DNA from: a virus
Reading direction: 5' to 3' (one strand)
Length of the DNA: 21,042 bases
Virus record (IMG/VR): IMGVR_UViG_3300047388_000155
Span: 1 to 21,042 of that record
Shown piece after piece: positions 1-6,835 of the stretch. Under the pieces are notes generated by a model. It made no database searches and was not told the DNA's origin. It was given only the letters and a program-made list of their open reading frames with translations. Positions within the stretch are counted from its first letter, which is position 1. The number at the start of each line of letters is the position of its first letter. The position numbers were made by a program, and so were the translations under genes.

Positions 1-963
1 CGGCTCCAGCGGGGTGCCTGCGCCAGCGATAAAGCCCTTGTCTTCGACCAGCGCAAGGTTGCGTGCGCCGGAAGCCGACAGAGTCGCCAGCAGGTTGCCG
101 GTGGAGTCGGCGATCAAGTCGTTGCTGAGCGTCGTCTTCGCGCGGGCCTTCTTGATCGCGATTTCGAACATTTCGAAAGCGGGATCAATGTCAGCCTGCG
201 TCGGCGTCTCACCCACCCACGCGCCAACGAAGCCGTCGGAGTAGATGTTGCGAGATGCCGTGTCAGTCGAGTTAGGCTTGATTGCCGGAGTCGCCCAGCG
301 GTCGCGGGACGTCGTCCGAACCGTCGCCAGGGAGCGCATAACGCTATCCAGTGAGCGGCGGGCCATAAGGTCGGCCTGGAGGTCTGCCGGGACGGTGAAG
401 CCGCCAGCGCCGTCGTTGCCTTCGGACAGAGCCGCAAACTCACGCTGCGTGAGATAAGACTTGTCGCCGGAGTTACGGATCCACTTCACCCAGGCCGCGC
501 GGTATTCGGGCTGAGACACTGCGCGCGTCTGCTTAACGTAGTGCGCCGCATCGACGTCATCCGTGGGGATTGGGCCGAAGAGCACGTCTTCGTTGTACAT
601 CGCCTGCATGCGCGGCGAACCGTCGCGTTCCTTGAGCGTCGTCGGCGCGTACCATGTGCCAGCTTTCACAGACCAACCGGCCTGAAGCAGCGACCTTCGG
701 CCCGCGTCGTCGGCGTTAATCGGGTGCTGGACGTGGTGCGTCGGCTCGTCGAGATAAGCGCGCTGCTCGTCTAGCAGTGCGTCGCTCTTCTTCTGCTTTT
801 CGACTTCGATCAGCGATACCAGCGCCTCAGAGCGTCCGGCAAGCTGCTCAAACTCGCTACGCAGCGCCTCCGGCAGCACGGCGCCCTTATTTTCAGAACG
901 GATCGCCTGACGGCGGGCCACATTCTGATCTAGCTCTTCACGAAGCAGCGTCAAATCAGGCAT
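1..963 (-). CDS. HK97-fold major capsid protein, C-terminus cut by window edge
   Basis: The ATG at 963-961 opens a frame that stays open to base 1, giving 321 residues without a stop. Residues 1-70 are charged and helical, as in the scaffolding (delta) region of HK97-type capsid proteins. Around residues 181-195 the segment EGNDGAGGFTVPADL has the Gly-rich, VP-containing form seen where the mature capsid domain begins, so prohead cleavage is likely just before it. The rest (for example KKARAKTTLSNDLIADS, about 271-287) matches the conserved E-loop/P-domain part of the Phage_capsid family. The start is preceded by AAGAGGACGAA, a good ribosome site, 12 nt after the stop of the protease gene. 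The order protease then capsid is standard for this module. The family call is from sequence pattern memory, not a search. Confidence 0.9.
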   Translation of the reverse strand, partial: MPDLTLLREELDQNVARRQAIRSENKGAVLPEALRSEFEQLAGRSEALVSLIEVEKQKKSDALLDEQRAYLDEPTHHVQHPINADDAGRRSLLQAGWSVKAGTWYAPTTLKERDGSPRMQAMYNEDVLFGPIPTDDVDAAHYVKQTRAVSQPEYRAAWVKWIRNSGDKSYLTQREFAALSEGNDGAGGFTVPADLQADLMARRSLDSVMRSLATVRTTSRDRWATPAIKPNSTDTASRNIYSDGFVGAWVGETPTQADIDPAFEMFEIAIKKARAKTTLSNDLIADSTGNLLATLSASGARNLALVEDKGFIAGAGTPLEP

Positions 964-975
964 TTCGTCCTCTTT

Positions 976-1818
976 CTATGGTTTTCCTGCGATCAACGGG
1001 CGATAGCCCAAAGATGCCTCTAACTCGCGCATAGCTAGCTCACGCGCCGCTACGTCCGGCAGTGCAGCCAATTCGGGGCTAACCTCAGGCTCTTCTATGG
1101 CCTCAGGCTCGCCTTCAGGCTCTGGATCGGGTGTTTCTGGCTCTTCTTCAGCCTCTTCGGACGTCTCTTCGGACGCGAAGGCGTTGCGGAAGATGGATAG
1201 GTCAAACGTCGCCATTGGCATTTTCGGAGTGCCATCTGGCGCGCAGCAGGCGTCGCAAAGGCCCGCATCAACGGCCTGCTGGCCCGTGTACCACGTCTCA
1301 TCAACCATCCTGGCGCGCCAAATGGAGGCATCTACGCCGGATTTGGCCGCGTACATGGCCGCAATGACGTCGGACGTCTCATTAAGCCGCTGGGCCATCT
1401 TCGACATGTCCGCGGCGTTGCCAATGCTCAGCGCGAAGGCTTCGTGGATCATCATTCGCGCGTTGTCCACGATCGTCACCGTGTCGCCTGCAAGCGCAAT
1501 TACGGAGCCAATCGACGCCGCGAGGGAGTCAATTACGACGTTTACCGTCGCCGGATGCGCCGCCAAGGCGTTGTGAATGGCGATTCCGTCGAAGACGTCG
1601 CCGCCGGGAGTGTTGAGGTGCAAGTTAATGACGTCGGCTTTGACGGTGGACAGCGCCTTAACAAAATCGGCGGCCGTGACGCCGAAATAGCCGATTTCAT
1701 CATAGATATAGACGTCTGTAGGCCCATTTGCCAGATTTTCGATGCGATACCAATCGCGCCGTCCTTCGACAAGCGCAGCCTGGGGCCGGGATGATCGCCA
1801 GATACGCGGCTCTTCCAT
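976..1818 (-). CDS. ClpP-like prohead maturation protease
   Basis: This is a 280-residue S14-type serine protease that would trim the scaffold part of the capsid protein inside the prohead. Visible family marks are INLHLNTPGGDVFDG (about 64-78), the nucleophile segment DSLAASIGSVIALAG with Ser102, and MMIHEAFAL with the catalytic His125. The oligomer-type ending MVDETWYTGQQAVDAGLCD follows. After residue about 215 comes a strongly acidic, Pro-rich tail (EETSEEAEEEPETPDPEPEGEPE), then a short ordered end. Such a tail could act as a scaffold-like extension (inference). It lies between portal and capsid genes, as expected. No clear Shine-Dalgarno site precedes the ATG at 1818, and 51 bases separate it from the portal stop, so the start is less certain than the function. 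Confidence 0.9.
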   Translation of the reverse strand: MEEPRIWRSSRPQAALVEGRRDWYRIENLANGPTDVYIYDEIGYFGVTAADFVKALSTVKADVINLHLNTPGGDVFDGIAIHNALAAHPATVNVVIDSLAASIGSVIALAGDTVTIVDNARMMIHEAFALSIGNAADMSKMAQRLNETSDVIAAMYAAKSGVDASIWRARMVDETWYTGQQAVDAGLCDACCAPDGTPKMPMATFDLSIFRNAFASEETSEEAEEEPETPDPEPEGEPEAIEEPEVSPELAALPDVAARELAMRELEASLGYRPLIAGKP

Positions 1819-1869
1819 GAAGCCACGATATGGGCGTTAACCGGCAGAGAATTACGGCAAATCGGCGGT

Positions 1870-3393
1870 TTATTCTTCGAAGCGTGCGCGATATTCGCGC
1901 AGTGTGCGCCCTGAGATGCCGATACGGGCTGCGATTTGCTCCCACGTGAGTCCATTACCGCCCTCGCGCAAAGACTGAGCCTTGGCCCACATAGCGCGCG
2001 CCACGGGGTCTGACTCGATCCGCGGACGGCCTGCGCGGTTGCCGGTGGCAGGCTTCGCTGTAACGCCGGGAGCGGCTGGCGTGCCGGGAGCCGCGATAGT
2101 TGGGTCATTCCCGCCGGGGTTCGTCTCGGGCTGCGCGCGTGTCGTGAGCGCCGGAGGCGGATCGCTAAGCTCTTCGAAGCTCATCGGCACCATGTTTGCC
2201 GGCACCAGATAAGTGCCGGTGCGCTCAGCCTCTTCCAACCCGATCTTGTTCTGCGCCGACTCCAGCGAGATAAGGCCACCCATCCAGTCAGCGCGTACGC
2301 GGGCGTGAACCTTGTCCTTATCCTCTTGCAGCGCCCGAACGTCGCTAAGGTCGAAGCTTACATAGTCCAGATCTGGGAAGTCGATGGTTAGATCCCGGTT
2401 CAGCGGCCCCTCTAGCTCTTTGTAGAGCGTCGCCAGCGTCTCATCCCAGAACGATTCCCGGTCGCTCTTACGGTTGCCGTAGGACGATGACGACATACCC
2501 AGGCGCGCGCCGATGAGCGACAGCGGGACGCCAAACGGCATGGCCAACCGCGCTTCGTTAATCTCATCTAGCTCCGGCGCAACAATGCCGCGCTGGCCTA
2601 ACTGCGCTGTTATCGGCGTAAAAGTCGCGTCGGCGCCGTCGAGAATCATCGTCTCGTGCCAATTGCCCTGCCCGAATTGCGTCTTCAGCCGGTGGCGCAA
2701 GTCTTCGCGCTGATCGTCCCGAAGCTTGTTTTTTGTAGACAATATGCCAGCAGGCACCGCGGCGTTCTCGAGAAATGCCTTCACAAAGCTTCGTAGGTAG
2801 CTGTCCGTGTCGATGCGCGGGGCGATGACTCGCAGCGGCGACATTCCGTAATAGTCGTCAACCGGATTGCGCTTGCGCCAATGAATGACGTCGGAGGCGT
2901 CAAGCTGCACATATTCCGAGTTGCCGATCCAATAGTCATACCGCTTGATGAATTTCTGCGAGTCAGGGACGATGCGCACGCGGTCTGGGCGCAACAGCCA
3001 AAGCTGAACCGGACGGCCTGCACCTGAACGAACCTTCAGCGCATAGGCGTTGCCGGAGATATAGAGGTGCATGATGATCGTCGCCCATAGCTGGAAGCGA
3101 TCCATAAACGGGTTGGGATTCTCCAGCAGAGTCAGCAGCTTGCTGTCATAAACCGCCGTCTTGCCGCGCAGCCCGACCATCTTAGGCTCCGACGCGCTGG
3201 ACGATAGCTCTTCGATCGCGGCGTAAACAATCTCATTGCCGCCGTAGCCTTCATTGGCGAAGGCGAGGTAGTTAAGCTGCATTGGCTGCTGAATGCCGTC
3301 CTGCCAGGACGGAGCCGGATGCCATTGTGCGCTTAGGTTCTGTGGCGCGAAGAGGCTGCGCAGGCCCGTTACAGCTTCAGCAATAAGGCCCAT
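1870..3393 (-). CDS. Portal protein with an added C-terminal helix-turn-helix segment
   Basis: This is the HK97-family portal, the dodecameric ring at the capsid vertex through which DNA is packaged. The ATG at 3393 is chosen because it overlaps the upstream TGA (TGATG) and is preceded by AGGCGG at 6 nt. A GTG 18 nt further upstream is less likely. Family marks include LLENPNPFMDRFQLW, LYISGNAYALKVR, LRPDRVRIV, DVIHWRKRNPVDDYYGMSPL and MPFGVPLSLIGAR. The portal core ends near residue 405. A Pro/Ala-rich linker follows, and the last about 54 residues contain an AT-hook-like RAGRPRIES and a helix-turn-helix-like GLTWEQIAARIGISGRTLREY. That appendage is not part of the usual portal fold. The frame is uninterrupted through the junction. 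Total 507 residues. Confidence 0.92.
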   Translation of the reverse strand: MGLIAEAVTGLRSLFAPQNLSAQWHPAPSWQDGIQQPMQLNYLAFANEGYGGNEIVYAAIEELSSSASEPKMVGLRGKTAVYDSKLLTLLENPNPFMDRFQLWATIIMHLYISGNAYALKVRSGAGRPVQLWLLRPDRVRIVPDSQKFIKRYDYWIGNSEYVQLDASDVIHWRKRNPVDDYYGMSPLRVIAPRIDTDSYLRSFVKAFLENAAVPAGILSTKNKLRDDQREDLRHRLKTQFGQGNWHETMILDGADATFTPITAQLGQRGIVAPELDEINEARLAMPFGVPLSLIGARLGMSSSSYGNRKSDRESFWDETLATLYKELEGPLNRDLTIDFPDLDYVSFDLSDVRALQEDKDKVHARVRADWMGGLISLESAQNKIGLEEAERTGTYLVPANMVPMSFEELSDPPPALTTRAQPETNPGGNDPTIAAPGTPAAPGVTAKPATGNRAGRPRIESDPVARAMWAKAQSLREGGNGLTWEQIAARIGISGRTLREYRARFEE

Positions 3394-3530
3394 CAGAAAC
3401 CGCCTACCCACCTAAACGTTTGCACGGCTGCGCCGAGTATAGCAGCAACCATTATGAGCGTGATTGCCGTCAGCAATAAGACGCCCAGGCAAACAGCGAT
3501 TATGCGCAGGTCATCCCGGTCAAACTTCAT
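3393..3530 (-). CDS. 45-aa single-span membrane protein between terminase and portal
   Basis: The product starts MKFDRDDLRIIAVCLGVLLL. It has a short charged N-terminus, one hydrophobic segment of about 25 residues (10-35) and a short basic end (FRWVGGF). Its ATG overlaps the large-terminase stop (ATGA, 3527-3530). Its TGA overlaps the portal ATG (TGATG, 3391-3395). Both junctions being exact stop/start overlaps is strong evidence that this is a real, coupled gene rather than a gap. A one-span protein could be holin-like or act at the membrane during assembly, but nothing in the sequence decides this. It is short enough to be missed by default gene callers. Confidence 0.8.
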   Translation of the reverse strand: MKFDRDDLRIIAVCLGVLLLTAITLIMVAAILGAAVQTFRWVGGF

Positions 3531-5146
3531 ATGAAGAATATATCCACGTCTTGCACCTCAAGGACACCGCTAGCAATAGCGTCCAGTCGCGCCTGCCAGG
3601 ATAGGCAACCGGCGATCGCTGGGTCGATCTTAAGCGGTGAGTCAGGACGTTCCTTTTCGATCGTCCACATTGGCTCACCCAGGTCATCAGTGAAGGTCTG
3701 CATATGCTTCTGCGCGTTGCCGATAGCCGACGCAAAGCGCAGATCACCGTTATGGGTTAGCTCGCCACCGTCGATTGCGTTTCGATATGCCAGCAGCGCA
3801 TAGGCCATCTTCCGCAGCGTCGTCGTCTTCCACTCGACGATGACGTCATCCCCGAAGCGTCCGGCCCACGCAGCCATTTGCTCCGTCCAATAGTAAGGGT
3901 CGCCGTAAAGCCTCCAGACGTTCCAGCGGCTGAACGCCTCCGTAACCGATGCGTTGACGTCGGCTATGGGTATCTCCATGCGCCCGCTAGCGGCATACCG
4001 CGGCTCCCAAATGCCGATCGGCCACTGATAGCCCGTCTTGACGTGCGTAGCCACACAGGCCGTCCAGTCGCGGCTTATGGAGCCGTCGAAGCCCAGCGTG
4101 ATGACGTCGCCGTCGGGCACAACCATCCGGCGCCGGAGCTTATCCCATTTCTCGCGCGAAAACGGCTTATCCTCTTCCGACGTGATCTGATTGAGGTAGT
4201 AGCGCCGCGCTGTTGGTGCAGGCGTCCCCGGCGGGCCGACGATCTCTTGCGCCAGCCGCTCGACGTCCAGCCAGACAGAGTCGCCGCGGGCCGCTAGCAG
4301 CCCATGCCTGAGCGCCTCCATGTCGGTCAAATCAGGCACGTCGGGCGCTTCCAGGCAATCGTACAGGAAACCGCCGCCGGGGCTGAGCTTATCCGCCGTC
4401 TTGCGGTACGCCTCCCAATCGCGCTCAGCGTCGGAGTTTTCACCTGGGTTATGCGCGTTGCTGATTGCTAGTACGCGCCCGCCGACTTTGGCGGCGTTAC
4501 GCGCAATGGTGGCGCTCATCTCATGGCCTTCGTTGTTTAGCAGCCAATGGTGGCTTTCATTCTTGATCACGAAGGTGGAGCGCCCGCCCTCCAGCGCCCG
4601 CGGTGATGACGTCACAGCTTCTATGCGCTCGCGTCCGTGGTGCGCGTAGATAATCTCTTTACCCAGGTCGATGCTGTATTCGTCGATCGCCAGCGGTGAG
4701 AACAGGCCAGGGAAGAGCGTCAGTGTATTGCGCGTCTGATCACGCGAGACGGCGGCAATCTGCACCCAAGCCGACTGTCGCGCCACCGCGAACGGCTCGC
4801 CGCCGATGAATTCGCTAAACCGGGACGGGCCGACAAACTCAATCGCCGCGAGCACGGCCGCAACCGGATCTTTGCCCCAACCCTTCATGCGCCGCAGCAT
4901 GCCTGCGCGGTATTGGAAGCGGCCTTGCTCATCGACGGCAAACCACCAGAGCACAAAGCGGGCCTGCTCATCCGTGAAGCGCCACGACTTCCCGGCGTCC
5001 GGCCCGTCAGGGTGTTGCAGGTAGTCACCCGTCCAGTCGAGTATCTGCCATCCCAACGTATGTTGTGGCAGTACGAAGTCGCCGTGCGTGTCGCGCTGCC
5101 ACGTCGGGCCGACGATAACCGGAGCGGCTGGGGCCTCCGTCGTCAA
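3527..5146 (-). CDS. Terminase large subunit (packaging ATPase and nuclease)
   Basis: This 539-residue protein is the DNA-packaging motor. The ATPase part contains RRMKGWGKDP (about 85-94), a variant Walker A in the position where many actinophage-type terminases carry a GxGKS/GWGK form. It also has VIKNESHHW (193-201), which fills the Walker B/catalytic glutamate position. The nuclease part starts with ITLGFDGSISRDWTA (349-363, Asp354 and Asp360) and continues with RLYGDPYYW (412-420, Asp416), the acidic RNase H-like residues. The start is TTG at 5146-5144, overlapping the preceding TGA (TTGA). No better start lies close by. It follows the small-terminase gene and one 85-aa gene and is followed by the portal, which is the normal order. 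The Walker A lacks the usual Ser/Thr after Lys (Asp instead). Confidence 0.92.
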   Translation of the reverse strand: MTTEAPAAPVIVGPTWQRDTHGDFVLPQHTLGWQILDWTGDYLQHPDGPDAGKSWRFTDEQARFVLWWFAVDEQGRFQYRAGMLRRMKGWGKDPVAAVLAAIEFVGPSRFSEFIGGEPFAVARQSAWVQIAAVSRDQTRNTLTLFPGLFSPLAIDEYSIDLGKEIIYAHHGRERIEAVTSSPRALEGGRSTFVIKNESHHWLLNNEGHEMSATIARNAAKVGGRVLAISNAHNPGENSDAERDWEAYRKTADKLSPGGGFLYDCLEAPDVPDLTDMEALRHGLLAARGDSVWLDVERLAQEIVGPPGTPAPTARRYYLNQITSEEDKPFSREKWDKLRRRMVVPDGDVITLGFDGSISRDWTACVATHVKTGYQWPIGIWEPRYAASGRMEIPIADVNASVTEAFSRWNVWRLYGDPYYWTEQMAAWAGRFGDDVIVEWKTTTLRKMAYALLAYRNAIDGGELTHNGDLRFASAIGNAQKHMQTFTDDLGEPMWTIEKERPDSPLKIDPAIAGCLSWQARLDAIASGVLEVQDVDIFFI

Positions 5147-5400
5147 TCTGTCTGTCCTGCTTCTTCTTCGACGCCCGGAATGTAGAGTCCTACTGGCTGG
5201 AGCGGTTTGCCTAAGGTGCTTATCTTAAGAATGATGGGAGCGCCAGCAAGTATGGCCACGCGCTCAGCCGCCGTTAATTGCCAAGTAGTTACCACCATTT
5301 GCCCATCTGTCCGCGCGGGCAGTTGCAAATATTCGGGCTGATCTTTAGCGAACACAACGGGAATGCCGCCGAAAGACTCGGCAGGCGGAATGGGCCTCAT
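5143..5400 (-). CDS. Conserved-looking 85-aa protein between the terminase subunits
   Basis: No function is recognised. The ATG at 5400 overlaps the small-terminase stop (ATGA) and its own TGA overlaps the TTG start of the large terminase, so it is translated within the packaging operon. The sequence has PEYLQLPARTDGQMVVTTWQ in the first half and LTAAERVAILAGAPIILKI then LGKPLQPVGLYIP in the second. It contains no Cys and no membrane segment. The pattern (WxLTxxERxxILxGxxIxL) looks like a small, ordered protein that I associate with phage structural operons, but I cannot name the family. A role in packaging or head assembly is inferred only from position. Confidence 0.75.
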   Translation of the reverse strand: MRPIPPAESFGGIPVVFAKDQPEYLQLPARTDGQMVVTTWQLTAAERVAILAGAPIILKISTLGKPLQPVGLYIPGVEEEAGQTD

Positions 5401-5813
5401 GTCGCAACCCCCAGCCGCGATTTATAGTAATCAAGCGCCTTCGGCTTATCCATGGCGGAGCCGTCAGGCTGGCGCTCAATCTCCAGCCGGACGCGGCGGC
5501 GGGCTGCTTCCGTCGTGAGCAAGTCGCCCATAGCAGACCAAATGCTGGCGAACATCGATGCCGTTGTCTCTTCTTCTTCCAGTAGGCGCGTGATCATCTC
5601 CGCAACCAGAATAGCGCCAGCCCAATCCGACGGTTCGAAAAAGTCCGTTTGGCCAGAGTCCTTAAGCGATTCGTACCAGCCCACCGCGATCGGATGCATG
5701 GACGACGGAAGCTCCGGCACCTTCACGGCGCCCTGCCGCTGAATCGACGTAACTCCAGGCGTAACGTTACGACGCCTTAATTCGACCTTCCGCTTTGGCA
5801 TTGGCCCAGGCAT
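5397..5813 (-). CDS. Terminase small subunit (actinophage-like)
   Basis: The 138-residue product begins MPGPMPKRKVELRRRNVTPG, the basic N-terminal opening common to small terminases of the type paired with this large subunit. It has a central helical part (HPIAVGWYESLKDSGQTDFF, then SDWAGAILVAEMITRLLEEEE) and a helical C-terminus ending ALDYYKSRLGVAT. This protein would recognise the packaging site and dock the large subunit. No obvious helix-turn-helix is seen, unlike many small terminases. The ATG at 5813 has GGTGA 5 nt upstream and AGGAAG a little further away. It is the first gene after the 455-base gene-free region, which is where a cos or pac site is expected. Confidence 0.8.
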   Translation of the reverse strand: MPGPMPKRKVELRRRNVTPGVTSIQRQGAVKVPELPSSMHPIAVGWYESLKDSGQTDFFEPSDWAGAILVAEMITRLLEEEETTASMFASIWSAMGDLLTTEAARRRVRLEIERQPDGSAMDKPKALDYYKSRLGVAT

Positions 5814-6054
5814 TTACTTCACCACTTCCTTAGTAGACATTGGTTCGCATATCGCATCATGCATAATAATTGCCATCCCGCATTTTAGTAATGCCGCAAC
5901 TAATACGTAATTACTATCGGATTAAGCGTGCAATTAAGCTGCATTAAATGCGTCTTTAGTCGTGAGATTATGACTGCATAAGACGCGCATCTAATGGCGA
6001 ATCTAATGCGACTTATCTGTATTTTCCCGTTTTTTGGACTCGTACAGCAAATCG

Positions 6055-6070
6055 AGTGAGCTTGCTCACT
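6055..6070. promoter_or_regulatory. Short perfect hairpin AGTGAGC-TT-GCTCACT
   Basis: The seven-base arms at 6055-6061 and 6064-6070 are perfectly complementary with a two-base centre. Flanking ATCG (6051-6054) and a downstream CGAT add partial symmetry. Neither strand has a T-run next to it on the 3' side, so it is not an intrinsic terminator. A protein-binding operator or a part of a packaging site is more likely. Confidence 0.4.
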
Positions 6071-6114
6071 TAATCGATTGTAAGATTTGTGCAAATTTCG
6101 AGCCCCATCCCGCA

Positions 6115-6162
6115 CGCAAAGTCGCAGCGCAAATCGCAACGCAAGTCGCGCGCAATCTCGAG
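6115..6162. repeat. Tandem degenerate iteron-like repeats, CGCAA(A)(G)TCGC, four units
   Basis: Four adjoining units start at 6115, 6128, 6140 and 6151: CGCAAAGTCGCAG, CGCAAATCGCAA, CGCAAGTCGCG and CGCAATCTCGAG. The period shrinks from 13 to 12 to 11 bases. Units share the CGCAA start, and three carry TCGC. Tandem units of about helical-turn length beside AT-rich DNA resemble binding sites of a packaging or initiation protein. Confidence 0.55.
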
Positions 6163-6268
6163 TTAGAATTTTCTTGGATGACATCTCTAATGACTCATTA
6201 GATTACGAATACAACAGTCATTAGAGTGCTTATAAGAATAGACATTACAATACATGCGCAACATCATG

Positions 6269-6556
6269 CTATCTTCGTGGTCGATGATCAGTATCATCTC
6301 TTGCTGTCTTTAGGGAGTGGTGTCGATGGCATAATCCCTGGCCGTTGTTCGCATCGTACATGGCTCCGCCATTAGAAATGCTAACAATGTGATCTGCTTC
6401 CGTTGCCACTTGTGTACACCCAGGCCATGCACACAGCGTATCTAATGCGAGTACCATTGCACGCCATACACGGTGATTACTACCATAGCTATGAACGTGC
6501 ACAGGACACGGCTTAAGATGTGGGCAATTGGGTTGCGGACACGGCAACGACGTCAT
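6269..6556 (-). CDS. HNH endonuclease, packaging-associated
   Basis: This is a 95-residue HNH nuclease. The core is LCAWPGCTQVATEADHIVSI (41-60) with zinc ligands Cys42 and Cys47 and the Asp55-His56 pair. It continues with DANNGQGLCHRHHSLKT (68-84), carrying the central Asn (70/71), Cys76 and the final His residues. An N-terminal Cys-rich stretch (C6, C11, C17) is extra. Small HNH proteins encoded just before small terminase are known in HK97-like phages to be needed, with the large terminase, for cutting at the packaging site, and this gene has that position. The ATG at 6556 has GGAG 8 nt upstream. Two TCTAATG heptamers lie inside the gene. The gene is read toward the terminase but separated from it by the 455-base repeat region. 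Confidence 0.88.
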   Translation of the reverse strand: MTSLPCPQPNCPHLKPCPVHVHSYGSNHRVWRAMVLALDTLCAWPGCTQVATEADHIVSISNGGAMYDANNGQGLCHRHHSLKTARDDTDHRPRR

Positions 6557-6577
6557 GGGCTAAGCTCCATGACGTCG

Positions 6578-6583
6578 AGTATA
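6578..6583 (-). promoter_or_regulatory. Possible -10 element TATACT upstream of the HNH gene
   Basis: On the minus strand a near-consensus TATACT lies in the 45-base gap between the preceding gene and the HNH start, so transcription could begin again here for the packaging genes. No convincing -35 lies 16-18 bases upstream, so this is tentative. Confidence 0.3.
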
Positions 6584-6601
6584 CCGCAGCGCGGGACGGT
6601 G

Positions 6602-6835
6602 TTAGCTCTTCTGTATGTTCCACATAACATCGTCGGCGACGCGCGCTACAGTAATGGCTCTAGCCTCCGCCGCGTGTCGGGCTATTAGGCCGTCCACGTT
6701 TCCCTCAATAAGATGGAAGCGGCAAGTAAGGCAAAGAGGGATCGCCTTGTACCAACGACGGCGCATATAGTGCTGCTCAGGCCCAACGTCAGTAAGTGCA
6801 ACAACCGGGTTTCCACAGAAGATACATTGCTTCAC
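6602..6835 (-). CDS. 77-aa zinc-finger-like protein
   Basis: The start is GTG at 6835-6833, because GGAGG lies 7 nt upstream and the GTG overlaps the preceding stop (GTGA). The longer frame reaching 6892 has no such support. The product begins with a CIFC pair (Cys4, Cys7) and has a second CLTC pair about 30 residues later, so a zinc-binding fold is likely. The second half is helical (GLIARHAAEARAITVARVADDVMW). No family is recognised. It is the last of the run of small proteins before the HNH gene. Confidence 0.7.
   Translation of the reverse strand: MKQCIFCGNPVVALTDVGPEQHYMRRRWYKAIPLCLTCRFHLIEGNVDGLIARHAAEARAITVARVADDVMWNIQKS

Larger units (their letters stand above)
5814..6268. other. Gene-free, AT-rich, repeat-dense region upstream of the terminase genes
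   Basis: No convincing gene is present. The stretch is visibly richer in A and T than its surroundings. It holds most copies of a heptamer (TCTAATG/CATTAGA), a short hairpin, a tandem series of CGCAA-TCGC units and several other small palindromes, such as GCATTAAATGC at 5941-5951 and GTAATTAC near 5910. Its position, between the HNH endonuclease and the small terminase, is where cos or pac sites and late promoters are found in related phages. A promoter for the head genes may lie here, but no -35/-10 pair is good enough to call. A 94-codon minus-strand frame at 5900-6184 is not credited. Confidence 0.7.
5990..6447. repeat. Dispersed heptamer TCTAATG / CATTAGA, seven copies
   Basis: TCTAATG lies at 5990-5996, 6002-6008, 6186-6192 and 6441-6447. 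Its reverse complement CATTAGA lies at 6196-6202, 6219-6225 and 6370-6376. The first two are 12 bases apart. The pair at 6186-6202 forms a perfect palindrome TCTAATGA-C-TCATTAGA (8-bp arms, 1-nt centre). Two copies fall inside the HNH endonuclease gene. A given heptamer would be expected far less than once by chance in this span on both strands. The arrangement looks like binding sites for a dimeric protein, such as a terminase, HNH partner or repressor. Confidence 0.65.

Noticed and set aside
1542-2108. 188-codon minus frame overlapping protease and portal, suggesting a fused or shifted gene
   Set aside because: It is Arg/Ser/Pro-rich, as expected for an off-frame reading of GC-rich DNA, and both overlapping genes carry family motifs in the other frame.
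5900-6184. 94-codon minus-strand frame in the gene-free region
   Set aside because: It runs across the tandem CGCAA units and the hairpin. Its composition follows those repeats, it has no ribosome site, and it has no recognisable fold.
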